In this document: positions 11,451-22,952 of the stretch, piece by piece
Position numbering within the stretch: position 1 is the first letter of the stretch
Layout: the number at the start of each line of letters is the position of its first letter
Origin: Garcia nutans
Taxonomy: Eukaryota > Streptophyta > Magnoliopsida > Malpighiales > Euphorbiaceae
Assembly: GCA_947685225.1 (NCBI GenBank)
Contig: CANTUV010000032.1
Coordinates: 24,063,501 to 24,127,500, forward strand
Direction: 5' to 3'
Length of the DNA: 64,000 nucleotides
Translations under genes and position numbers: made by a program
Notes under the pieces: generated by a model
What the model was told of the DNA's origin: nothing
Databases searched by the model: none
The model's input: only the letters and a program-made list of their open reading frames with translations

Positions 11451-12827
11451 GTGGTAGATACCAGAATAGTGGGTTCTCAACTTGATAGTATAACCACAGT
11501 TGCTGAATTCCCAAATGTGTTTCCTGAGGAGTTGCCAGGGTTACCCCCTGAGAGAGAGGTTGAGTTTAGTATCGATTTGTTGCCTGGTACCACTCCCATC
11601 TCTATTACTCCATATCGAATGGCACCTGCTGAGATGAGAGAGTTGAAGGTGCAGTTGCAGGAGTTATTGGATAAAGGGTTTGTTCGCCCTAGTGTTTCTC
11701 CGTGGGGAGCTCCTGTTTTGTTTGTAAAGAAGAATGGTGGTACTTTGAGATTGTGCATCGATTATAGGCAATTGAATAAGGTGACTATTAAGAATAAGTA
11801 TTCTTTGCCTCGGATTAATGATCTCTTCGATCAGTTAAAGGGAGCAGCAGTGTTTTCCAAGATTGATTTGAGATCAGGGTACCATCAGCTGAGGGTTAGA
11901 GCTGAAGATGTTCCTAAGACAGCTTTCCGCACAAGATATGGGCATTATGAGTTTTTGGTAATGCCTTTTGGGTTGATGAATGCACCAGCAGCTTTTATGG
12001 ATTTGATGAATAGGGTGTTTAGACCCCATTTAAATCAGTTTATGGTGGTCTTTATTGACGATATTTTGGTATATTAGTATAATAAGGAGGAGCATGACAA
12101 GCATTTGCGGATTGTGTTACAGACCTTGAGAGAGAAGTAATTATATGCTAAGCTGTCGAAATGTGAGTTTTGGCTTGATCAAGTGACTTTTCTAGGTCAT
12201 GTGGTGTCAGCAGATGGTATAAGAGTTGATCCGAGTAAAGTTGAGGCTATTTTGAATTGGAGTCCACCGAAGTCTGTAACTGAAGTTAGAAGTTTTTTTG
12301 GTTTGGCAGGCTATTATCGACGCTTTGTGAAAGGTTTTTCTTTGATAGCTACTCCACTCACTAGATTACTTCGAAAGGGAGTTAGATTTGTGTGGACAGT
12401 TCAGTGTCAAGCTAGTTTGGAGCAGTTAAAGGAGATGTTGACTCAAGCTCCTGCTCTTACTTTGTCTGTGGAAGATAAACCATATGTGATTTATAGTGAT
12501 GCTTCACATAATAGTTTAGGTTGTGTTTTGATGCAGGAGGGTAGAGTTATAGCTTATGCTTCTCGGCAGTTAAAGCCGCATGAGTTGAATTACCCGACGC
12601 ATGATTTGGAATTGGCAGCAATAGTGTTTGCCTTGAAGATTTGGCGACACTACTTGTATGGGGAGAAATGTTTCATTTATACAGATCATAAGAGTTTGAA
12701 ATACTTGGGTGTTCAAAGAGAGCTGAATCTTCGACAAAGACGGTGGTTGAAATTGATCAAAGACAATGACTGTTTAATTGATTATTATCCTGGTAAGGCA
12801 AATGTTGTTGCAGATGCCTTGAGTTAG
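11451..12827 (+). pseudogene. pol: Reverse transcriptase and RNase H of the Tekay-like element (broken by in-frame stops)
   Basis: The linker VFPEELPGLPPEREVEF leads into RT motifs YRMAPAEMREL, WGAPVLFVKKNGG, LCIDYRQLNKVTIKNKY, FSKIDLRSGYHQL and MPFGLMNAPAAF, with catalytic VVFIDDILVY at 12045-12074. A stop at 12075 follows immediately. The same frame continues with the RT connection (FLGHVVSADGIR, GLAGYYRRFVKGF). RNase H follows: IYSDASHNSLGCVLMQ, YASRQLKPHELNYPTHDLEL, IYTDHKSLKY and ADALS. Stops at 12075, 12138 and 12825 leave one otherwise open frame. It would copy the RNA into DNA and degrade the template. Confidence 0.93.
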
Positions 12828-13507
12828 AAGTCTTTAGCAGGCTTGACTGTTTATTCGCTCTCGTTGCTTGTTGAGTTGAGAGCTTTGCATGCTAGTTTTG
12901 AATCATGTGATGATGGAGCCTTTTTAGCTCAGTTGCAATTGAGGCCGGTGTTGTTGGATCAGATTAGAGAGGCTCAATTGGCTGATGAGAAAATTCAGAA
13001 GATTGTTTTGGGCTACCAGAAAGGAGAGAACCGAGATTTCTATATGAGAGAAGATGGTAGCCTTTGGTTCAAGAATAGATTGTGTGTTCCAGATGATGCT
13101 AGTTTGAGAAAGATTATTTTAGAGGAAGCACATCAATCAATTTTTGCTATACACCCTGGGAGTACCAAGATGTATCATGATTTGAAGCAACATTATTGGT
13201 GGTCAGGTATGAAGAGAGATATAGCGGAGTTTGTATCCAAGTGTCTCACTTGTCAAAGGGTAAAAGCTGAGCATCAAGTTCTAACAGGGTTGCTTCAACC
13301 TTTATCAGTGCCTGAATGGAAATGAGAGTGAGTGACAATGGATTTTGTGTCTGGGTTGCCTTTGACTCAGAAGAAGTATGATGCCATCTGGGTGATTGTT
13401 GATCGGTTGACAAAGGCAGCTCATTTTCTTCCGGTTAGAATGGACTATTCTCTGGAGAAGTTGGCTAAGCTATATATCAGTGAGATAGTGAAGTTGCATG
13501 GAGTCCC
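12828..13507 (+). pseudogene. Integrase N-terminal part of the Tekay-like element, interrupted by insertion
   Basis: The HHCC zinc-binding domain is visible: the first histidines in EEAHQSIFAIHPG and the cysteines in KCLTCQRVKAEHQ. Two stops lie at 13323 and 13329. The core domain follows with VTMDFVSGLP (first catalytic Asp), DRLTKAAHFLPV and LAKLYISEIVKLHGVP. The frame is cut at 13507 where another element inserted, and resumes at 22953. Confidence 0.92.
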
Positions 13508-16500
13508 TGTAATATCCCAAAATATACCCTAAAAGTTTGGAGTAATTATTGTTGTATATGGATTTAATGTGAATGTCTATTGAAAATCAAAAGAAGAGTA
13601 ACGAATTAATTTAATATCCCGATTTTGGTGTACATTGGAGTAGTAGCTGTGAGAAGATATGTTGGTAATATATGTAAGGATAATATGTATATATGGTATT
13701 TGGGAAAATATATGGGAATATAAAAGTGATATATAAGAAATATACATATACTAACATATACATCACATATACATGAGGTATAAAGTGGTGTGGGAAAGGA
13801 AGCTTAATTAATTAATAATAATAATAATTAAAAGAAAAATAAGAAAGAAAGTCAAAGAGTGACAAGTGTATGGTGAAGATTTGAAGGTATTTAATTATTA
13901 ATATATATATATATATATGATAAGCATGAGAAAAAGAAGAAAAGATCTTCTTTTCATCTTCTTCTTCTTCTTGGACGAGAGAGAGAGAAAGAGAAAGAGG
14001 GATAGAGAGAAAGAGAGGTGATTTTATCTACATATACACCAAATTCTTATGGGTTTTGAGAGAATTGAAGATGGTTATTGAAGATTTGACATAATAGTCA
14101 AGTAAGTATTCATTTCCTTGTATTGATTTCTATTGTTTGAGTTTGGATTTGATATGATTGATGTGTGATGATGATGATAATGAAAGATTGAAATATATAT
14201 ATGTGTGGAGTTGGTTTTTAGATGATGATAATATGGTTAATTGTGAGATAATATGGTTAATTGTGAGGATGATGATGAATTGTTGAAATTATTGAGTAAG
14301 GGTTTCATATGAATGAATTGGGGAAATTGAGTAGTTGATATATGGTGGTGTATATAATGATTATTATTATGATATATTGAAGTGATATAAGTGTTAAATT
14401 GATAGGTAATTGATGAATATAACCAAGATGTTGATTAAGGGTGATGAAGTATGAGTTTTGAAGTGTTTGTGTTTTCATGGATGAGAGTTCGAATTCATGA
14501 TTTTTGGCTGACACGGCCAGTGACACGGCCACAATGTTGGGCGTGTCAATGGTACTGAGTTGGATGTTTGCGACACGACCATTAACACGGCCATGTTACT
14601 GAGCGTGTCATAGCTACTGTGAGAAAAAGTAATTGACACGGCCATGAACACACCCGTGTTGTTGGGCATGTCAATGTTTCTGTGAGGCAGAATGAATGAC
14701 ACGTCCATTAACACGCCCGTGTTACTAAGCATGTCAAAGCTTCTGTATTGTTGGTTTAGGGCACGATCAGGAACACGCCCTTGTTGGTGAGCATGTCATG
14801 TGTTGTGTTTGTCCTAGTCAGTCATCATTCTTATTTCTTATGGGTGTAATTATCTTTGGATTAGGTTTGGAAGAGATTATGTTGCACTAACCTAATGTGA
14901 AAACTCTTGGAAGAGGAAGTGTATAGATTAATGGGAGTAGTTCTTGAGGTAAGTACAACTTACATAGATGCATTCTTTTATATGATTTTGTGACCTACAA
15001 CAATGTTAAGTAATTTATTATATGGTTAATACAATGTGACTAATGTTATAAATTGTATAGTGTGAAAGCTATGGTGATCATTCAAAAAGGTATGTGCAAT
15101 GCAATTGGTTATGATAAATATTTTAATGATGAATTATATTAATGTGCCTTGAGAAGTGATGAAATGTGATGTCATTATGGTTGGTAATAGTGATTGCAAT
15201 GAAATAAATGGACATATTGTCTATATGTTCAATGAAATTGATTATGTATACCTGAATGATGAAGTGTTGTAATGTGAATTGAGATATAATTCAAATGACA
15301 TGCGAAGCCATTGTGATTGGCTATGATAATTCAAATGACATTGAAGTCATTGTGATTAGCTATGATGATTCAATTGAAACAAGTGGGGCATGTTTGCCTA
15401 GATAATGATGAGAATTGAGAATGGAATTGATAATGAAATAATAAATGAATTGTGTGGCTAATGTGTTATTCCATTTTCAGAGTTTGTTGTTGGTGGCATG
15501 CCTATAGTAACAATCTCTTGAAGTTAGGTTGGGCTTGATCCTTGAAGCCAAGTTGGGTAGAAGTTTAACATGTTTTACTCCCCTTGAAGCTTGGTTGGGT
15601 CTAGTCCTTGAAGCCTAATTGAGATGTTACAACCCGTGAAGCTAGGTTGGATTGGTTCTTGAAGCCAAGTTGGGTTGATACTTAGCATGCTTTGTTCCCC
15701 TTGAAGCTTGGTTGAACCTAATCCTTGAAGCCTAGTTGGGATAATGATAAATGAGAAAATTAAACCAAAACATCAACTCTGAAAGTTGAATGGCATATTA
15801 GTGTCTTGTGGGCCCATGCATGTCGTTGCTTTAATGTGAATTATGGAATGAAATATAACATTATGTGATATATGATGATAATCATGGAATGAGATGTATA
15901 CAATACATAAGTAAATGATTGAAAGTGAATATGGCTTGAGAAGCTATGTTGAATGATGAGTTTATGAAAACATAATATGATGTGTAAAATGTTTATGGAT
16001 GTGGAAATTGTGAGCATTATTTCATGAAGGTTTTGTTAAGTCATTGAATTATGATTTGTTGGATTGATGTATAGGAGTATATATATATATTATGAGAATG
16101 GTGGAAATATATAGAGAGTGCATTAAAAAGGGTAAATATGATAAGAAAATGGTAATACATGATGTTAATATATGAAATATGATTTATTTGAAATATATAT
16201 TTTAAATTATTTCTTTGTACTACTAAGCTTTTTAGCTTAGCGTAGTTATGTAAATCGCGCAGGTGAATAGGTGGTTGATCTAAAAGTCAATCGGTATGCC
16301 ACGAGTAAGGTAAGTGTGTTCTGAGACCAACTAGAGTGTGTTGCATACATGTATAATTTAATTATGCTGTATTTTACTACAAGAATGTATTCATATGTAT
16401 AAATGAAGTTTTGTTAAAGACAAGATTATTATTATATTTAAGTATAAGATCATTAAAAGAAATACTTTATGAAAGATATGATTTGAACTCAGTTAAAGGT

Positions 16501-16601
16501 TTTTAAAGTGTAACGAAAAGTGACATCCTTATACTTTATATGCTTACTGTATGTATACAAGGTATATGTATAGTATTTATATGGAGTATCGGGGGTTTAC
16601 A
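13508..16601 (+). repeat. 5' LTR of the LARD-like element (3094 bp)
   Basis: Starts TGTAATATCCC. It ends GGGTTTACA, one G shorter than the 3' LTR end GGGTGTTACA. Parts in order: AT-rich U3, a CTTCTTCTT stretch near 13960, purine run 13980-14015, GTAAGT near 14103, word array 14510-14799, a second GAGGTAAGTACAA at about 14947, CTTGAAGC repeats 15516-15742 and stem-loops 16223-16260. Confidence 0.95.
14510..14799. repeat. Inverted-word array GACACGGCC / GGCGTGTC inside the 5' LTR
   Basis: About five units each pair a forward word (GACACGGCC, GACACGACC or AACACGGCC) with a reverse partner (GGGCGTGTCA, GAGCGTGTCA or AAGCATGTCA), spaced by about 60 bases. Words have drifted by single changes. The copy in the 3' LTR (20900-21187) is almost identical. 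Confidence 0.85.
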
Positions 16602-16608
16602 ATTATTT

Positions 16609-16620
16609 TGGTATCAGAGC
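16609..16620 (+). other. Primer-binding site of the LARD-like element
   Basis: TGGTATCAGAGC lies seven bases after the 5' LTR, the same initiator-Met tRNA site and spacing as in the surrounding Tekay-like element. Confidence 0.93.
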
Positions 16621-19600
16621 TTAGGTTCGAGATTCTCGGCCTAAGTGGAATTAAAAAGGAAAAAGGTTTTAAAAAAAAGTTTAAATTGAATTGAAAGGAA
16701 GAGTTTTGAAATGTAAATGGGTAATACATGCATATGCATTAACACCTAGGTTGGTCTCGAAAGTGGCATTATGTGATTTGTGATGTATCTGAATTACATG
16801 AGATGGATGATAGTGTGTGAATAAGATTTTATATGAAAGTAATGTTGGAAAAAGAAATGATATGAAAAATTGGTACAAGTTTAATTGGTAAGTTCAAGAA
16901 TGGGAATTTACTTAAGGAAAGTAAATTTTGAAATATTGATTATTGAAAAGTGATTGTAATATAAAGAAATGAATAGGATAATAAAGTATATACTTCTTCC
17001 TCTATATTTTAAATCTCTTTATAATAGAGTTTATGTTGGGTTTGCTAGAAAGAGGAAATATTGTTGGATTGTTAATATGGAAGAATATGTTATTAAAATG
17101 AAAAGAGTATGGTGGAATAGTGAGTGAATTGATTGGTATAGACAAAGTGTGATTATGTAAGGTTCGGGTATATCAAGTTAAGTTTTATTTAAAAGAAAAA
17201 GAGATCATGTTGGTTAAATAAGAAGACATATTGGTGTTGTTTGTATGGTTGTGTTAATGCAAACATTGTAATTTTCAATGTTAAAAATGTGATATGCTTT
17301 GAATATTGTGAAAGCTCATGTTGATGGTGGTAATATGTGATATTTGAGATTTCTGAAATGAGCTTGATAATTGTAAAAATTATATGTTTGATGTTGCTTT
17401 ATGGTATATATATATAAGATGTTTTTAAAGTTAATATTAAGAAAAGATGAGTTTGGCAAATTGAAGTTTAAGTGAAGTAGTGAGTTGAAAAGTTAAAGTT
17501 TTAAATGGAATTTGATAAAGAATATTTGGATATTGATGGTTTAATGTATATTCAATACATAAGCTATGTGAAATGAATAAAATTGCACATGAAAGTATTA
17601 TGAATTGAGTAATGTGATTGATAGTATGAAAATTGTTTTGAAGTCAAAAGAAAGTAAGCAAGTGAAAATGAGTTATTTTAAGTTATTTGAGTAGAAAGGA
17701 TAAAAGTGGATATAAAGGTATATTAAATGCTTTTAAAGACAAAAGTGAAAGAGATGTCACATTGGGAATGTGACTAAGATGTATGTGAATTGTTATTATG
17801 GTTAGAATATATATATATATATATATTTGTTTTAATGATAAATACTTTACATCATATTGAAGGAATGAAAATGATAGTGTTCAAAGGAAAGTGATAAACA
17901 TTAAATTTGTATGGAATGTATGAAGAAGAAAATAGAATAAGAGCATATAATTAAGTGTATACATGTATAGGATATGTGAGCTGAGTTTTTCAAAATGAAT
18001 GAAATTATGATATGTAAGAAATGTGAATCACATTATGAAAGTGATCTATGAATGTGTACATGGCATAACTATTGGATAAGTGATATGGAGAATGATATTG
18101 CATGTATTAGTGAACCTAAGAAAGATTAGGTTATGATTTGAGCAATTAGATAAATTATATGACGGAATTGAGAGTAAGAATAGATTTGTGTAATATTGGA
18201 CAATGAAATTGTTATGGTGATCACTGAATTTGATGATCATATGATATTTAGAATCCCAAAGTATTCACATATGAAAAGTTCTATATATTTGTATATTATA
18301 AGAGATTGTGAATGAATTAGAAATGGAGTGATAAATAGAAATTGTGTAAGAACTGCATATAATTGAATATGTATATAGTAAGAAATGTTCATAGTAATAT
18401 TGTTGAAACATGAATTAAGTTGATGAAGATCATATAATCGAGTGCAAATTGGTTTGAAACGGAGTTGGAATGTGTTAACTTCTGGTATAGCAAGGGTTTA
18501 AAGAATGAATATGGAATTCTTGTGATCTAATTTAGTTTTGTAATTGGAAAGGTTGGAAACAGAATAATAGAGAAACCATATGGATTAATAAGTTTTAAAC
18601 ATGACCCTTAATCTTTTATAATCCTATGATTTGTTTAGTATATTTTGGTTGATTAGTTTTGTTATCTACAGATTTGGGACCTGAGATAATATGATTATAG
18701 CGACCATTTGATGAGATTGATAATTTTGTTTCTAGAAATATGGTAAAGAATTATGATTTGGTAAAGTTATATCTTATCATTTTATGTTAGAAATTTGTTT
18801 ATAATTATGAATCGCAAGGAAAAAGAAGAGAATTATGAAAATGTGTTGAGTTATGGATAACAATTATTGTAAAGATAGCAATGATGTGAAATGTGAGAAG
18901 ATGTTTAAAAGAGAAAAAAATTACAAATGTGATTGAAAGTTATACTGAATATGTTTATTGTATAAAGTGAATAAATGAATGGAATTAAGGTTTAATTGAA
19001 TGAACTATAGATAGTAAATATGGTATAAAATTTATCATGAGAATTGATGGAAATTATATTAAGATACTAGAAAATAAACTATATGTCTATTAAAGGACAA
19101 TTTGGAGTGATTTGTTATCATGATAATTTGACTGAATATGAATCTAAAGAGATAAGGATTTGAAAATAAGTTTGATCTAATGGAATTAGGTCATCTATAT
19201 AATGTGAAAACTAACGATGAGTTTAAATAAGTTAATTGTTGGTTTGATTTGAACAAGATTGAAATGTGGATATTTTGTGACAGATAGATCAATTGATCTA
19301 TATTTTACGAAAATTATGAATCATTATGGAAATTTAATATGAATAGTTGTACTCAGAGTATAAAATTTACATGATAATGTATATGATGTAAATTTTTAAA
19401 GTGTGATTGGACATGAATGAATGGAGTTATATTAGTTATCTACTGAGATTTGATAAATGTCTATTTTGACAGTGATTGTAATGACGGGATAATCAATACT
19501 AAGATATAAATCAATAATTTTTAAGGTTAAAGTTAAGAGAGTAATTATTAAGAGGTGAAGGAATAAAATATTTTAAATATAAAGATTGGATAAAGCATAA

Positions 19601-19886
19601 ATGTATTATAAGACGATCTGATTGTGGTATAAGGATAAATTCATTGGGAATGTGAGGAATTATCTTGATTGCTTTGTTAAGAAAGTAATAAGACATATAA
19701 ATATATATATAATGATGAAATATGAAATTTAGATAAGATGAATGACTCTAAAGGGGAGAGTTGAAGTTATATGATTGGATGACATAATAACTTAATGATG
19801 TATTGAATTTTGTATGAAAGTTAAGATGGTAGTTTGTTTAGAATGGATTGATACGATACTAGATAATTTCGGGGACGAAATTATTT
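16621..19886 (+). other. Non-coding internal region of the LARD-like element
   Basis: About 3.3 kb with no frame over 65 codons and no gag, protease, RT or integrase motif on either strand. The plus strand is strikingly poor in C: in 17641-17700 I count 2 C and 14 G. It contains AT microsatellites (around 17805-17827). It may carry packaging or dimerisation signals, but none can be shown from sequence alone. Confidence 0.85.
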
Positions 19887-19899
19887 AAGGGGAAGAGAA
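19866..19899 (+). other. Conserved GGACGAAATT motif and polypurine tract of the LARD-like element
   Basis: TTTCGGGGACGAAATTATTT is followed by AAGGGGAAGAGAA (19887-19899), then T and the 3' LTR. The Tekay-like element has the matching TTTCGAGGACGAAATTTC and AGAGGGAGAGAA before its own 3' LTR. The purine run would prime plus-strand synthesis. Confidence 0.88.
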
Positions 19900-19900
19900 T

Positions 19901-22900
19901 TGTAATATCCCAAAATATACGCTAAAAGTTTAGAGTAATTATTGTTGTATATGGATTTAATGTGAATGTCTATTGAAAATCAAAAGAAGAGTAACGAATT
20001 AATTTAATATCCCGATTTTGGTGTACATTGGAGTAGTAGCTGTGAGAAGATATGTTGGTAATATATGTAAGGATAATATGTATATATGGTATTTGGGAAA
20101 ATATATGGGAATATAAAAGTGATATATAAGAAATATACATATACTAACATATACATCACATATACATGAGGTATAAAGTGGTGTGGGAAAGGAAGCTTAA
20201 TTAATTAATAATAATAATAATTAAAAGAAAAAGAAGAAAGAAAGTCAAAGAGTGACAAGTGTATGGTGAAGATTTGAAGGTATTTAATTATTAATATATA
20301 TATATATGATAAGCATGAGAAAAAGAAGAAAAGATCTTCTTTTCATCTTCTTCTTCTTCTTGGACGAGAGAGAGAGAAAGAGAAAGAGGGATAGAGAGAA
20401 ACAGAGGTGATTTTATCTACATATACACCAAATTCTTATGGGTTTTGAGAGAATTGAAGATGGTTATTGAAGATTTGACATAATAGTCAAGTAAGTATTC
20501 ATTTCCTTGTATTGATTTCTATTGCTTGAGTTTGGATTTGATATGATTGATGTGTGATGATGATGATAATGAAAGATTGAAATATATATATGTGTGGAGT
20601 TGGTTTTTAGATGATGATAATATGGTTAATTGTGAGATAATATGGTTAATTATGAGGATGATGATGAATTGTTGAAATTATTGAGTAAGGGTTTCATATG
20701 AATGAATTGGGGAAATTGAGTAGTTGATATATGGTGGTGTATATAATGATTATTATTATGATATATTGAAGTGATATAAGTGTTAAATTGATAGGTAATT
20801 GATGAATATAACCAAGATGTTGATTAAGGGTGATGAAGTATGAGTTTTGAAGTGTTTGTGTTTTCATGGATGAGAGTTCGAATTCATGATTTTTGGCTGA
20901 CACGGCCAGTGACACGGCCACAATGTTGGGCGTGTCAATGGTACTGAGTTGGATGTTTGCGACACGACCATTAACACGGCCATGTTACTGAGCGTGTCAT
21001 AGCTACTGTGAGAAAAAGTAATTGACACGGCCATGAACACACCCGTGTTGTTGGGCGTGTCAATGTTTCTGTGAGGCAGAATGAATGACACGTCCATTAA
21101 CACGCCCGTGTTACTAAGCATGTCAAAGCTTCTGTATTATTGGTTTAGGGCATGATCAGGAACACGCCCGTGTTGGTGAGCATGTCATGTGTTGTGTTTG
21201 TCCTAGTCAGTCATCATTCTTATTTCTTATGGGTGTAATTATCTTTGGATTAGGTTTGGAAGAGATTATGTTGCACTAACCTAATGTGAAAACTCTTGGA
21301 AGAGGAAGTGTATAGATTAATGGGAGTAGTTCTTGAGGTAAGTACAACTTACATAGATGCATTCTTTTATATGATTTTGTGACCTACAACAATGTTAAGT
21401 AATTTATTATATGGTTAATACAATTTGACTAATGTTTTAAATTGTATAGTGTGAAAGCTATGGTGATCATTCAAAAAGGTATGTGCAATGCAATTGGTTA
21501 TGATAAATATTTTAATGATGAATTATATTAATGTGCCTTGAGAAGTGATGAAATGTGATGTCATTATGGTTGGTAATAGTGATTGCAATGAAATAAATGG
21601 ACATATTGTCTATATGTTCAATGAAATTGATTATGTATACTTGAATGATGAAGTGTTGTAATGTGAATTGAGATATAATTCAAATGACATGCGAAGCCAT
21701 TGTGATTGGCTATAATGATTCAATTGAAACAAGTGGGGCATGTTTGCCTAGATAATGATGAGAATTGAGAATGGAATTGATAATGAAATAATAAATGAAT
21801 TGTGTGGCTAATGTGTTATTCCATTTTCAGAGTTTGTTGTTGGTGGCATGCCTATAGTAACAATCTCTTGAAGTTAGGTTGGGCTTGATCCTTGAAGCCA
21901 AGTTGGGTAGAAGTTTAACATGTTTTACTCCCCTTGAAGCTTGGTTGGGTCTAGTCCTTGAAGCCTAATTGAGATGTTACAACCCGTGAAGCTAGGTTGG
22001 ATTGGTTCTTGAAGCCAAGTTGGGTTGATACTTAGCATGCTTTGTTCCCCTTGAAGCTTGGTTGAACCTAATCCTTGAAGCCTAGTTGGGATAATGATAA
22101 ATGAGAAAATTAAACCAAAACATCAACTCTGAAAGTTGAATGGCATATTAGTGTCTTGTGGGCCCATGCATGTCGTTGCTTTAATGTGAATTATGGAATG
22201 AAATATAACATTATGTGATATATGATGATAATCATGGAATGAGATGTATACAATACATAAGTAAATGATTGAAAGTGAATATGGCTTGAGAAGCTATGTT
22301 GAATGATGAGTTTATGAAAACATAATATGATGTGTAAAATGTTTATGGATGTGGAAATTGTGAGCATTATTTCATGAAGGTTTTGTTAAGTCATTGAATT
22401 ATGATTTGTTGGATTGATGTATAGGAGTATATATATATATTATGAGAATGGTGGAAATATATAGAGAGTGCATTAAAAAGGGTAAATATGATAAGAAAAT
22501 GGTAATACATGATGTTAATATATGAAATATGATTTATTTGAAATATATATTTTAAATTATTTCTTTGTACTACTAAGCTTTTTAGCTTAGCGTAGTTATG
22601 TAAATCGCGCAGGTGAATAGGTGGTTGATCTAAAAGTCAATCGGTATGCCACGAGTAAGGTAAGTGTGTTCTGAGACCAACTAGAGTGTGTTGCATACAT
22701 GTATAATTTAATTATGCTGTATTTTACTACAAGAATGTATTCATATGTATAAATGAAGTTTTGTTAAAGACAAGATTATTATTATATTTAAGTATAAGAT
22801 CATTAAAAGAAATACTTTATGAAAGATATGATTTGAACTCAGTTAAAGGTTTTTAAAGTGTAACGAAAAGTGACATCCTTATACTTTATATGCTTACTGT

Positions 22901-22952
22901 ATGTATACAAGGTATATGTATAGTATTTATATGGAGTATCGGGGGTGTTACA
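19901..22952 (+). repeat. 3' LTR of the LARD-like element (3052 bp)
   Basis: Almost identical to the 5' LTR. The clearest differences are a shorter AT run near 20295, the loss of one of two tandem units (around 21712, counterpart 15301-15360) and a few substitutions. The lost unit lies between direct repeats (TTCAAATGACAT), so slippage is the simplest explanation. The word array is at 20900-21187, repeats at 21867-22093 and stem-loops near 22575-22612. Confidence 0.95.

Larger units (their letters stand above)
13508..22952 (+). mobile_element. Large non-autonomous LTR retrotransposon (LARD-like), 9.4 kb, TSD GTCCC
   Basis: LTRs of 3094 bp (13508-16601) and 3052 bp (19901-22952) flank a 3.3 kb internal region with no gag or pol. 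Perfect GTCCC duplications lie at 13503-13507 and 22953-22957. The primer site TGGTATCAGAGC, the TTTCGGGGACGAAATT motif and the purine tract before the 3' LTR match those of the Tekay-like host element, as do the LTR ends. It is therefore a non-autonomous relative that probably used enzymes of that group. The LTRs are almost identical, so insertion is recent compared with most of the window. It sits inside the integrase gene of the Tekay-like copy. Confidence 0.95.

Noticed and set aside
22890..22952. Apparent N-terminal extension of the integrase C-terminal frame, starting at ATG 22890
   Set aside because: These codons belong to the 3' LTR of the nested element. The real integrase sequence starts at 22953 and continues from 13507.
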